Assembly (NCBI GenBank): GCA_022767125.1
Contig: JALEPZ010000068.1
Span: 1 to 64,000 of the forward strand
DNA from: Phocaeicola plebeius
GTDB lineage: Bacteria > Bacteroidota > Bacteroidia > Bacteroidales > Bacteroidaceae
Reading direction: 5' to 3'
Length of the DNA: 64,000 nt
Position 1 is the stretch's first letter. Each line of letters opens with the position of its first letter. Positions 52,109 to 59,758 of the stretch are shown in pieces. The notes beneath the pieces were generated by a model, which was not told where the DNA came from, did not search any database, and was given only the letters and a program-made list of their open reading frames with translations. A program made the position numbers and the translations under genes.

Positions 52109-54166
52109 TCACTTCTTCAGCTCCGGATAGCTGATGCGCGTATGATACATGGTTTTCAGCTTTTCCTTGAAGACTCCCTTCACGGTGGCGATGTCGCGGA
52201 ACGTGATGGGGCATTCCTTGAAATACCCCTCGTTGACCTGGCTGTCGATAATCTTCTCCACCAGGTTCGAGATACTCTCTTCGGTGTATTCGTGGAGGCT
52301 GCGTGAAGCGGCCTCCACGGCATCCGCCATCATCAGGATGGCCTGCTCCTTGGTGAAGGGGTCCGGGCCCGGATAGCGGAACACGGAGGTGTCCACTTCC
52401 TCTCCCGGATGCTCGTTGCAATACGAGATGTAGAAATACTTGGTCAGTCCGCGGCCGTGGTGGGTGCGGATAAAGTCCTTGATCACCTGTGGCAGGTTGT
52501 GCTTCTCGGCCAGCCGCAATCCGTCGCTCACATGGCTGATCACCACCTGGGCACTTTGCTGGTAGCTGATCTGGTCGTGGGGGTTGAATCCCGTCTGGTT
52601 CTCCGTGAAGAAGGCCGGATTCATCATCTTGCCGATGTCATGATACATGGCCCCCGTACGCACCAGCTGGCTGTTCGCCCCGATGCTGTTGGCGGCGGCG
52701 GCAGTCAGGTTGGCCAGCTGCAGGGAGTGCTGGAACGTCCCCGGAGCCTCCTCCGACATCTGCCGCATCAGTTTGGTATTGATGTTGGAAAGCTCCACCA
52801 GCGTCACGTTCGACGTAAAGCCGAACATCTTCTCCAGGATAAACAGCAGCGGGTAGGCAAACAGCAGCAAGATGCCGTTGATGAAGAAATTCACGTACAT
52901 ATACGTGGTGAGCTGCGACACCTCGCTGACATGAATCAGGTCGATAGCCAGATAAAGCAGCGAGTAGGCCAGCGTGATGAGGAAGGCACTGCGCAGCAGC
53001 TGCGAGCGTTGCGACAATTCCCGCAGGCTGTAGATGGCCGCCATGCCGGCCACCAGCTGCAGCAGGATGAACTCGTAGGGCGAGCGCAGGGCGATGGAAC
53101 AGAGCAGCACGGTGACCACATGAGCCATGAAGGCCGTGCGCGAGTCGAGGAAGATGCGGATGATGAGCGGCAGCATGGCGAAGGGCACGATGTAGATGCT
53201 CACCAGCGCATGCTCGACGATGAGGCTCGAGAGCACGCTGAAGAGCAGCATCAGGCTGAGCAGCAAGGTCACGCTGCCCCGCATCAGGTAATAGTCGCTG
53301 CGGAACAGGTTCAGGTAGATAAAGAAAATGCCGATGAGCAGGAGGACAAACAGCGACTGTCCGGCCAGGGTCAGCCGCTTCTCGGTGATGGTCTCGCCCC
53401 GCTTGTTCGATTCCTTCTGCAGCGAGCGAAGGATATTGTAGGTCTGTCCGTCCACCATCTCTCCCCGGTCGATGATTTTCTGTCCGTTCATCACGAACCC
53501 GCTGGCCCACGAAATGTTTTCCAGCAGGTCCTCCCTGGCACTTTCCGACTTCTTGCTGTCAAAGGCCAGGTTGGGCTTCAGGTAATTGTCCAGGTTACAC
53601 AGTTGCAGGAGCCGTTTGCTGTAGTGCAGCGTGTCGGCATTGATGAGCTGCTCGTAGGCCCGTTTGAAGGTCATCACCTCGCTCATGTCCTGCAGGTTCG
53701 ACGTGTTGTGCTCCACGATGCGCAGTTGCTGGATGGAATCCTGCAGCAGCCGGTTGTAGTCGGTGGGCGAAATCAGTCCTTTCTGGTAGACGACATGCAG
53801 CAGCCGTTCGATATGGTGCTGGTAGGCCGGTGAAGGGATGAGCTTGTTCAGCTGCTGGCGGTAGTCTTCCTGGAATTTCTGCACCATTTCGTCCTCCACG
53901 TTCTCCTGAAGGGTGAAGTAAGGGGCATACGTGCGCAGAATGCTGTCCTGCTCGTGCCGCACCTGTTCGTCGGACTTGTAGATGGGAAAATCAAAGGCCG
54001 CCTGCAGCAGGCCGTATTTCCAAGGCTTGTTGATGTCAAACTGATAGTTGAACTTCCCTTCCTGCGGCAGGAAGTAGACGATAATGCTGACGGTTGCCAC
54101 GAAAAGGGCGGCCCTGTACACCCAATCTTTCAGCAGCGGCTGTCTATTTGTCTGGAAACTTTTCAT
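52109..54166 (-). CDS. 7TM receptor-type HD phosphohydrolase
   Basis: 685 residues from MKSFQTNRQP. The frame remains open far upstream, antisense to gltX, but this Met precedes the N-terminal membrane anchor WVYRAALFVATVSIIVYFLP. An extracytoplasmic domain (about 40-285) follows, then seven membrane helices (about 290-470), then a cytoplasmic HD domain with YHDIGK (His509, Asp510), THHGRG and MMADAVEAASRSL. The family (7TMR-HDED, PgpH-like) hydrolyses cyclic di-AMP in Firmicutes; the same role in Bacteroidales is an inference. Its start and the gltX start are divergent, 84 bp apart. Confidence 0.9.
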   Translation of the reverse strand: MKSFQTNRQPLLKDWVYRAALFVATVSIIVYFLPQEGKFNYQFDINKPWKYGLLQAAFDFPIYKSDEQVRHEQDSILRTYAPYFTLQENVEDEMVQKFQEDYRQQLNKLIPSPAYQHHIERLLHVVYQKGLISPTDYNRLLQDSIQQLRIVEHNTSNLQDMSEVMTFKRAYEQLINADTLHYSKRLLQLCNLDNYLKPNLAFDSKKSESAREDLLENISWASGFVMNGQKIIDRGEMVDGQTYNILRSLQKESNKRGETITEKRLTLAGQSLFVLLLIGIFFIYLNLFRSDYYLMRGSVTLLLSLMLLFSVLSSLIVEHALVSIYIVPFAMLPLIIRIFLDSRTAFMAHVVTVLLCSIALRSPYEFILLQLVAGMAAIYSLRELSQRSQLLRSAFLITLAYSLLYLAIDLIHVSEVSQLTTYMYVNFFINGILLLFAYPLLFILEKMFGFTSNVTLVELSNINTKLMRQMSEEAPGTFQHSLQLANLTAAAANSIGANSQLVRTGAMYHDIGKMMNPAFFTENQTGFNPHDQISYQQSAQVVISHVSDGLRLAEKHNLPQVIKDFIRTHHGRGLTKYFYISYCNEHPGEEVDTSVFRYPGPDPFTKEQAILMMADAVEAASRSLHEYTEESISNLVEKIIDSQVNEGYFKECPITFRDIATVKGVFKEKLKTMYHTRISYPELKK

Positions 54167-54216
54167 GTGTTCTGTAAATTTGCCGCCAAAATACTCAAAA
54201 AACGGGAAAAATCCCT

Positions 54217-54224
54217 TATTTTTG
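54217..54224 (+). promoter_or_regulatory. -7 box of gltX
   Basis: TATTTTTG matches TAnnTTTG, 26 bp before the gltX ATG. No clear -33 box. Confidence 0.4.
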
Positions 54225-54250
54225 CGAAGTATTTTTTTAGATAAAACAAT

Positions 54251-55768
54251 ATGGCTGAAAGAAAAGTAAGAGTTCGTTTTGCACCGAGTCCTACGGGTGC
54301 ATTGCATATCGGCGGTGTCCGTACCGCCTTGTACAACTATCTGTTCGCCCGTCAGCACGGCGGCGACCTGATTTTCCGTATAGAAGATACAGACTCCAAC
54401 CGCTTCGTGCCGGGAGCGGAGGAATACATATTGGAATCCTTCCGGTGGCTGGGCATCACCTTCGATGAGGGCGTCAGCTTTGGCGGCGACCATGGCCCCT
54501 ACCGCCAGTCGGAACGGCGCGACATTTACAAGAAGTATGTGCAGCAGCTGCTGGACAACGGGAAGGCATACATTGCCTTCGATACGCCCGAAGAGCTGGA
54601 GGCCAAGCGCAAGGAAATCTCCAATTTCCAGTACGATGCATCTACCCGTGGCTCGATGCGCAACTCGCTGACCCTGCCGAAGGAAGAGGTGGACCGCCTG
54701 ATTGCCGAAGGCCATCAGTACGTGGTGCGCTTCAAGATCGAGCCCAACGAGAACGTCCATGTGAATGACATCATCCGTGGCGATGTGGTTATCAACTCCT
54801 CTATCCTGGACGACAAGGTGCTGTACAAGTCGGCTGACGAACTGCCTACTTATCACTTGGCCAATATCGTCGATGACCATCTGATGGAAGTGTCGCACGT
54901 CATCCGTGGCGAGGAATGGCTGCCATCGGCTCCGTTGCACGTATTGCTGTATCGTGCCTTCGGCTGGGAGGACACCATGCCCCAGTTCGCCCACCTGCCG
55001 CTGCTGCTGAAGCCCGAAGGCAACGGCAAGCTGAGCAAGCGCGACGGCGACCGTCTGGGCTTCCCCGTATTCCCGCTGGAATGGCACGACCCGAAGACCG
55101 GCGAAGTGTCATCGGGCTACCGTGAGTCGGGCTACCTGCCCGAAGCGGTCATCAACTTCCTGGCACTGCTGGGATGGAATCCGGGCAACGACCAGGAAAT
55201 CATGTCGATGGACGAGCTGGTGAAGCTGTTCGATCTGCACCGTTGCAGCAAGGCAGGGGCCCGGTTCGACTTCGAGAAGGGCAAATGGTTCAACCATGAG
55301 TACATCCTGATGAAGAGCAACGAGGAGGTGGCAGCCTTGTTTATGCCGATCCTGAAGGAACACGGCATTGAGGCACCGATGGACACCGTAGTGACCGTAG
55401 TGGGCCTGATGAAGGGGCGTGTCAGCTTCGTGAAGGAACTGTGGGAAACCTGCAAGTTCTTCTTTGTGGCTCCCGACAGCTACGACGAAAAGACCGTGAA
55501 GAAACGCTGGAAGGAAGATTCGGCACAGCGGATGACCGAACTGGCCGACCTGCTGGAGTCGCTCGACGACTTCTCGCTGGCGCATCAGGAGGAGGTCGTG
55601 ATGAAATGGATTGAAGAAAAAGGCTACCACCTGGGCAACATCATGAATGCGTTCCGCCTGACCTTGGTCGGCGAGGGCAAAGGCCCCCACATGTTCGACA
55701 TCTCGGCGGTGCTGGGAAAGGAAGAAACCATACGACGGATGCGCCGCGCCATCGAGGTGCTGCAATAA
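54251..55768 (+). CDS. gltX: Glutamyl-tRNA synthetase
   Basis: 505 residues, class I aminoacyl-tRNA synthetase that charges tRNA-Glu (and possibly tRNA-Gln before amidation). The HIGH-type motif is HIGG (19-22) within [19 protein letters not shown], and the KMSKS-type motif is KLSKR (260-264). The catalytic core is followed by the helical anticodon-binding domain. The length is typical of the Bacteroidetes enzyme. Followed 12 nt later by waaA. Confidence 0.96.
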   Translation: MAERKVRVRFAPSPTGALHIGGVRTALYNYLFARQHGGDLIFRIEDTDSNRFVPGAEEYILESFRWLGITFDEGVSFGGDHGPYRQSERRDIYKKYVQQLLDNGKAYIAFDTPEELEAKRKEISNFQYDASTRGSMRNSLTLPKEEVDRLIAEGHQYVVRFKIEPNENVHVNDIIRGDVVINSSILDDKVLYKSADELPTYHLANIVDDHLMEVSHVIRGEEWLPSAPLHVLLYRAFGWEDTMPQFAHLPLLLKPEGNGKLSKRDGDRLGFPVFPLEWHDPKTGEVSSGYRESGYLPEAVINFLALLGWNPGNDQEIMSMDELVKLFDLHRCSKAGARFDFEKGKWFNHEYILMKSNEEVAALFMPILKEHGIEAPMDTVVTVVGLMKGRVSFVKELWETCKFFFVAPDSYDEKTVKKRWKEDSAQRMTELADLLESLDDFSLAHQEEVVMKWIEEKGYHLGNIMNAFRLTLVGEGKGPHMFDISAVLGKEETIRRMRRAIEVLQ

Positions 55769-55780
55769 GAACAGGGCGAT

Positions 55781-57007
55781 ATGGTGTACAATTTCTTCAT
55801 CTGTCTTTATGTGAGTGCAGTCAGGCTGGCTGCACTCTTCAGCAAGAAGGTGGCGACGATGGTGAAGGGCGAGCAAGAGGCCTTTGCCATCCTGCAACAG
55901 AAGATAGACCCTTCCGCCCGCTACCTGTGGTTCCACGCCGCTTCGTTGGGCGAATTTGAGCAAGGACGTCCGCTGATGGAGGAGATTCGTCGGCTGCATC
56001 CTGAATACAAGCTGTTGCTGACTTTCTTTTCGCCTTCGGGCTATGAGGTCAGGAAGGACTATAAGGGGGCGGACGTGGTGTGCTACCTGCCGCTCGACAC
56101 CCCTCGCAATGTACACCGGTTCATGGAACTGGCCCGTCCCTGCATGGCTTTTTTCATCAAGTACGAATTCTGGAAGAACTACTTGTTTGCCCTGAAAGAC
56201 AGGAAGGTGCCCGTCTATAGCGTGTCGTCCATCTTCCGTCCGGGACAGGTGTTCTTCCGCTGGTACGGCCGCAACTACAAGGAGGTGCTGAAGTGCTTCA
56301 CCCACCTGTTCGTGCAGAACGAGGAGTCCGTCCGTCTGCTGCGAGAGATTGGGGTTACCCGTACGACCATTGTGGGCGACACCCGTTTCGACCGGGTGCT
56401 GGACATCTGCCGTCAGGCCAAGGAGCTGCCGTTGGTAGAACGCTTCAAGGGCAACAACGAATGCACGTTGGTGGCAGGCAGTTCGTGGGCACCCGATGAA
56501 GACCTGTTCATTCCCTATTTCAACCGCCACCCCGAGATGAAGCTCATCATTGCGCCCCACGTCATTTCCGACAGCCACCTGCAGGAAATCATCGGCAAGC
56601 TGACGCGTCCTGTGGTGCGCTACACACAGGCCACCGAAGACAGCGTCCGCAAGGCCGATTGCCTCATCATCGACTGCTTCGGGCTGCTGTCGTCCATCTA
56701 CCGCTACGGCGAGATGGCCTACATCGGCGGCGGTTTCGGCGTCAGCATCCACAACACCCTGGAGGCAGCGGTCTATGGCATTCCCGTCATCTTCGGTCCC
56801 AACAACCGGAAGTTCATGGAAGCCCAGGGACTGAAGGCATGCAAAGGAGGCTTCGAGGTGCAGGGGAAGGAAGACTTTGACCGCCTGATGGACCGTTTCC
56901 TTTCCGACTACGGATTCCTGGACAAGGGAGGCAAGAAGGCAGGCAACTACGTGCGCGACCATGCCGGAGCGTTAGAGAAGATCTTGAAAACCGTTGTCTT
57001 CCCTTGA
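55781..57007 (+). CDS. waaA: 3-deoxy-D-manno-octulosonic acid transferase
   Basis: 408 residues, GT30. It adds Kdo from CMP-Kdo to lipid IVA at the inner membrane. An N-terminal membrane anchor (FFICLYVSAVRLAALFSKK) is followed by WFHAASLGEFEQGRPLMEEI with the catalytic Glu, and by the C-terminal Rossmann domain with AGSSWAPDEDLFI, APHVISDSHL and GGGFGVSIHNTLEAAVYGIP. Together with the glf operon it marks LPS or LOS synthesis in this organism. Co-transcribed with gltX by spacing. Confidence 0.95.
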   Translation: MVYNFFICLYVSAVRLAALFSKKVATMVKGEQEAFAILQQKIDPSARYLWFHAASLGEFEQGRPLMEEIRRLHPEYKLLLTFFSPSGYEVRKDYKGADVVCYLPLDTPRNVHRFMELARPCMAFFIKYEFWKNYLFALKDRKVPVYSVSSIFRPGQVFFRWYGRNYKEVLKCFTHLFVQNEESVRLLREIGVTRTTIVGDTRFDRVLDICRQAKELPLVERFKGNNECTLVAGSSWAPDEDLFIPYFNRHPEMKLIIAPHVISDSHLQEIIGKLTRPVVRYTQATEDSVRKADCLIIDCFGLLSSIYRYGEMAYIGGGFGVSIHNTLEAAVYGIPVIFGPNNRKFMEAQGLKACKGGFEVQGKEDFDRLMDRFLSDYGFLDKGGKKAGNYVRDHAGALEKILKTVVFP

Positions 57008-57020
57008 CCGCCGGCCGGCC

Positions 57021-57048
57021 TAAGGAGGGTATTCCGATGCCCTCCTTA
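57021..57048. terminator. Hairpin between convergent waaA and U32 genes
   Basis: TAAGGAGGG (57021-57029) and CCCTCCTTA (57040-57048) are perfect inverted copies with a 10-nt loop, 14 bp past the waaA stop. No U-tract on the plus strand. Confidence 0.5.
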
Positions 57049-57077
57049 CGGCTTCTCTTCTCCTTACGGCTTCTCTT
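57042..57077. repeat. Perfect 18-bp tandem duplication across the U32 stop
   Basis: CTCCTTACGGCTTCTCTT occurs twice in direct succession. The copy boundary places a duplicate of the last codons and stop just past the true stop of the U32 gene, so the protein end is unchanged. Confidence 0.7.
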
Positions 57078-58320
57078 TCGCAGGCACCATGCGGTAGAGC
57101 TTGTCGCTGGGGCGGATGCGTCCCGGCACCTTGAAGGAAACGTGTGCGCCCTTCTTCACCACCTCCACCGGCTTCAGGTTCACGCGGGCTTCCTCCAGGT
57201 CCACATACATCGCCCCCGTCGTAGGTCCGGTGATGAGCAGGCGGTCGCCCACCTGGATCTCCGCCGCTTCGATGAGGAATTCCGCCACGCCGATGTTCGA
57301 GAAATACTTGATGCCCTTGCCGGCATACACCTTCTTTTCGGTAGCCTCCGACCCATAGTTGCGGCTCCATTCGCCCAGCCGTTGCCCCAGGTAATAGCCG
57401 TTCCAGAACCCCCGGTTGAAGACGGTCTTCAGTCGGGTGTCCCATTCCAGCTTCTTTTCCTCCGTAAACGTCCCGTCGAGGCAAGCCTGTATGGCCTCCT
57501 TGTAGCATTCCACCACCGTCTTCACGTATTCCGCTCCCCGCGCCCGTCCTTCAATCTTGAATACCCTCACGCCGGCTTCTATCATCTCGTCCATGAAGTG
57601 GATGGTCTTCAGGTCCTTGGGCGACATGATATACTGGTTGTCAATCTCCAGTTCAATGTCGCTCTCCTTGTCCTTCACGGTATAGGCCCGGCGGCACACC
57701 TGCATGCAGGCCCCCCGGTTGGCCGACGCGTTGAGTTCGTTCAGGCTGAGGTAGCACTTGCCGGACACGGCCATGCAGAGAGCCCCGTGGCAGAACATCT
57801 CGATGCGCACCGGTTCTCCCTTCGGTCCGCAGATCTGCTGTTCTCGGATGGCGTCGTAGATGTGTCTCACCTGCTTCAGGTTGAGTTCGCGGGCCAGCAC
57901 CACCACATCGGCAAAGCGGGCATAGAACTTCAGTGCCTCCGCGTTACTGATGTTCAGTTGGGTGGACAGGTGTACCTCCTGCCCAATCTGGCAGCAATAC
58001 GCCATCACCGCCACGTCGGCGGCAATCACCGCACTGATGCCCGCCTCTTTGGCAGCATCCACAATGCGGTGCATCAGTTCGATGTCCTCATCGTAGATGA
58101 TGGTATTCACGGTAAGGTAGCTCTTCACCCCGTGCTCATCGCAGGTCTGTGCGATTTCTCGGAGGTCATCAATGGTGAACGTGCTGGCGGAACGTGCCCG
58201 CATATTGAGGCTCTCGATGCCAAAATAGATAGAGTCGGCACCCGCATGAAGAGCTGCCGCCAACGATTCGCGCGAGCCCACCGGAGCCATGATTTCAAAG
58301 TCTTTTATCGAATGTTTCAT
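57064..58320 (-). CDS. U32-family protein (TrhP-like tRNA hydroxylation factor)
   Basis: 418 residues from MKHSIKDFEIMAPVGS. Two upstream Met codons (58329, 58344) exist, but the -7 box at 58342-58349 makes the longest one impossible. The barrel begins ESLAAALHAGADSIYFGIE. Family cysteines are seen in EMFCHGALCMAVSGKCYLS and NRGACMQVCRRAY, and the C-terminal beta-barrel U32_C domain is at about 325-415. Despite the peptidase name, characterised members (TrhP, RlhA) support RNA hydroxylation; the U32_C domain favours TrhP, needed for 5-hydroxyuridine at tRNA position 34. Function by homology only. Confidence 0.82.
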   Translation of the reverse strand: MKHSIKDFEIMAPVGSRESLAAALHAGADSIYFGIESLNMRARSASTFTIDDLREIAQTCDEHGVKSYLTVNTIIYDEDIELMHRIVDAAKEAGISAVIAADVAVMAYCCQIGQEVHLSTQLNISNAEALKFYARFADVVVLARELNLKQVRHIYDAIREQQICGPKGEPVRIEMFCHGALCMAVSGKCYLSLNELNASANRGACMQVCRRAYTVKDKESDIELEIDNQYIMSPKDLKTIHFMDEMIEAGVRVFKIEGRARGAEYVKTVVECYKEAIQACLDGTFTEEKKLEWDTRLKTVFNRGFWNGYYLGQRLGEWSRNYGSEATEKKVYAGKGIKYFSNIGVAEFLIEAAEIQVGDRLLITGPTTGAMYVDLEEARVNLKPVEVVKKGAHVSFKVPGRIRPSDKLYRMVPAKEKP

Positions 58321-58341
58321 TGTATCCATCAGTTTAGGCTG

Positions 58342-58372
58342 CAAAGGTAGCTAATTTTCGGGATAATCCAAT
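58342..58372 (-). promoter_or_regulatory. Promoter of the U32 gene
   Basis: Reverse strand ATTG (58372-58369), 19 nt, TACCTTTG (58349-58342, exact TAnnTTTG). Transcription would begin near 58335, leaving a leader of about 15 nt to the ATG at 58320. Confidence 0.55.
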
Positions 58373-58688
58373 CGCCGGATGATGTTTCGGGGAATGCTCC
58401 GCTTTAGCAGTTGTGCGGCGTCTTAATGACATAATGACTAATGACATAATGAACACCGAGTACTAGAGTATCAGTGAGCTGGTACTGCCTATGAAGCTGA
58501 CTTGCTTTTTGAAGGTATCCTGTTGCCCATATGCTACGTAATCTGTATATTTATAGATATGTTGATATATATTCACTTTCGAAACTTCAGTCTTTTGATT
58601 AATAAATGACGTTCGTTCCTTTTCTGCTTGTTGGTGTCCAACTTCTATTGCATGGTTCCTATTAGTTATAAATCTATAAAAGTAGGCC
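58373..58688. other. Composition boundary and gene-poor spacer
   Basis: GC-rich core sequence ends near 58420 and AT-rich sequence begins. The boundary is marked by a tandem 15-bp repeat TAATGACATAATGAC (58424-58438 and 58439-58453, one mismatch), similar to the ATGAC runs at 20.3-21.1 kb. A minus-strand frame of 75 codons (58463-58690) starts inside the operator described next; it matches nothing I know and may not be expressed. No CRISPR repeat is seen here. Confidence 0.5.
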
Positions 58689-58737
58689 ATGTTTGTTGAC
58701 GACTTATTCTATATTTATTATTTTCGTCAACAAACAT
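58689..58737. promoter_or_regulatory. Palindromic operator embracing the cas operon promoter
   Basis: ATGTTTGTTGACGA (58689-58702) and TCGTCAACAAACAT (58724-58737) are perfect 14-bp inverted copies with a 21-bp AT-rich spacer. A promoter fits inside: GTTG (58695-58698), 20 nt, TATTTTCG (58719-58726, 7 of 8 to TAnnTTTG), so the -33 box lies in the left arm and the -7 box overlaps the right arm. The regulator ATG is 14 bp past the right arm. Binding of a dimeric HTH protein here would block the promoter. The likely binder is the XRE protein encoded next. Confidence 0.7.
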
Positions 58738-58750
58738 AATACTTGATGAC

Positions 58751-59758
58751 ATGGAACATTTTTCGATTAGGTTGCGTCAGGCTCGTAAAATTATGGGACT
58801 GAGCTTAGGAAAATTAGCAGAGAAAATCAACTCTCCTATTACAAAGCAGAGTCTTTCTCGTTATGAGGCTGGTATAATGAAGCCAAAAGCGGATGTTCTT
58901 GCTGCATTGGCAACCGCACTCGATATTAGCATTGATTATTTCGAGGGGAAAAACATGAATTTGGACGAACTGATGTTACGTACTACCTCTCATGGCCAAC
59001 TTTCGGAGGAAGAATTATTGGAAGTAGAAGCTGTGTTATCCTTCCGAGCTGAGCAGTATCTGAAACTGGAATGTCAGTCAGGTATGGCCGGACATTTCGT
59101 CAATCCATTGGAAGGCATTGTAGTGTCATGTTTGGACGAGGCGATTGCAGCTGCCGAACTTTTGCGGGAAAAATGGCATTGTGGAGATGGTCCTATTCCC
59201 AGTATTTTACGATTGATGGAACGAAAAGGCATAAAAATGATAGACACTTCATTGCCAGAACGAGTAATGGGATTGAGTACATGGGCCGATAATCAGTATC
59301 CTTTAGTCATTCTTGATGCTCGACCAGAAAAGACTACAGTAGAACGGCTACGTTTCACTGCCGGTCATGAATTGGGACATCTTTTACTTACCTTTCCTCA
59401 ATGGGCGAATGTAGAGCAACTGTGCAATCAGTTCTCCAGCTTTTTCCTTTTTCCTAAAAAAACATTTTTAGAAGAATTGGGGAATATGCAGCGAGAAGAC
59501 ATTACTATCGAAGAATTGACTGACTTTCGTGAGATGTATGGTATCTCAATTGCAGCGCAAATACACGAGGCATGGAATTTAAAACTGATCTCACATGAGA
59601 AATATGAAAAGTGGTTTGAGAAAGTAATTAAAGGTAATATACTGGAAGAAGGATGGGGACAATATAAGTTTCCTGAGACATTCGGCTGCGAAAGACGAAT
59701 GAGAGCTATAATAAAAATGAAAGAAAATCATCCAAATAATAATTGTTATGAAGAATAA
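58751..59758 (+). CDS. XRE HTH - ImmA/IrrE metallopeptidase fusion regulator
   Basis: 335 residues. An N-terminal XRE/Cro-type HTH (about 4-65: SIRLRQARKIMGLSLGKLAE, SLSRYEAGIMKPKADVL) is followed by a linker and an IrrE N-terminal-like (DUF955, M78) zinc peptidase domain. Its HExxH motif is HELGH (His206, Glu207, His210), with a likely third ligand Glu222 in VEQLCNQFSSFFLFP. In phages and Deinococcus such peptidases cleave XRE repressors to induce genes; here both halves are in one chain. The stop overlaps the cas12a ATG by 11 nt, so the two are co-translated. The proposed role is an inducible autorepressor of the CRISPR operon, an inference from order and operator. AT-rich like cas12a. Confidence 0.85.
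   Translation: MEHFSIRLRQARKIMGLSLGKLAEKINSPITKQSLSRYEAGIMKPKADVLAALATALDISIDYFEGKNMNLDELMLRTTSHGQLSEEELLEVEAVLSFRAEQYLKLECQSGMAGHFVNPLEGIVVSCLDEAIAAAELLREKWHCGDGPIPSILRLMERKGIKMIDTSLPERVMGLSTWADNQYPLVILDARPEKTTVERLRFTAGHELGHLLLTFPQWANVEQLCNQFSSFFLFPKKTFLEELGNMQREDITIEELTDFREMYGISIAAQIHEAWNLKLISHEKYEKWFEKVIKGNILEEGWGQYKFPETFGCERRMRAIIKMKENHPNNNCYEE

Noticed and set aside
54167..55087. 307-codon N-terminal extension of the HD-domain gene
   Set aside because: It runs antisense through gltX; the membrane anchor and family start begin at 54166.
55109..56962. 617-codon minus-strand frame opposite gltX and waaA
   Set aside because: Antisense shadow crossing two well-supported genes; no family resemblance.
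58463..58690. 75-codon minus-strand frame divergent from the cas operon regulator
   Set aside because: Not called as a gene: no known family, low-complexity AT-rich DNA, and its ATG is part of the operator palindrome. It stays a weak candidate for a divergent regulated gene.
58380..58750. Possible CRISPR array or degenerate Cas-regulating repeat upstream of cas12a
   Set aside because: I searched both strands for the type V-A repeat end (TTTCTAC..GTAGAT) and for regularly spaced repeats; only a 15-bp tandem ATGAC repeat was found.
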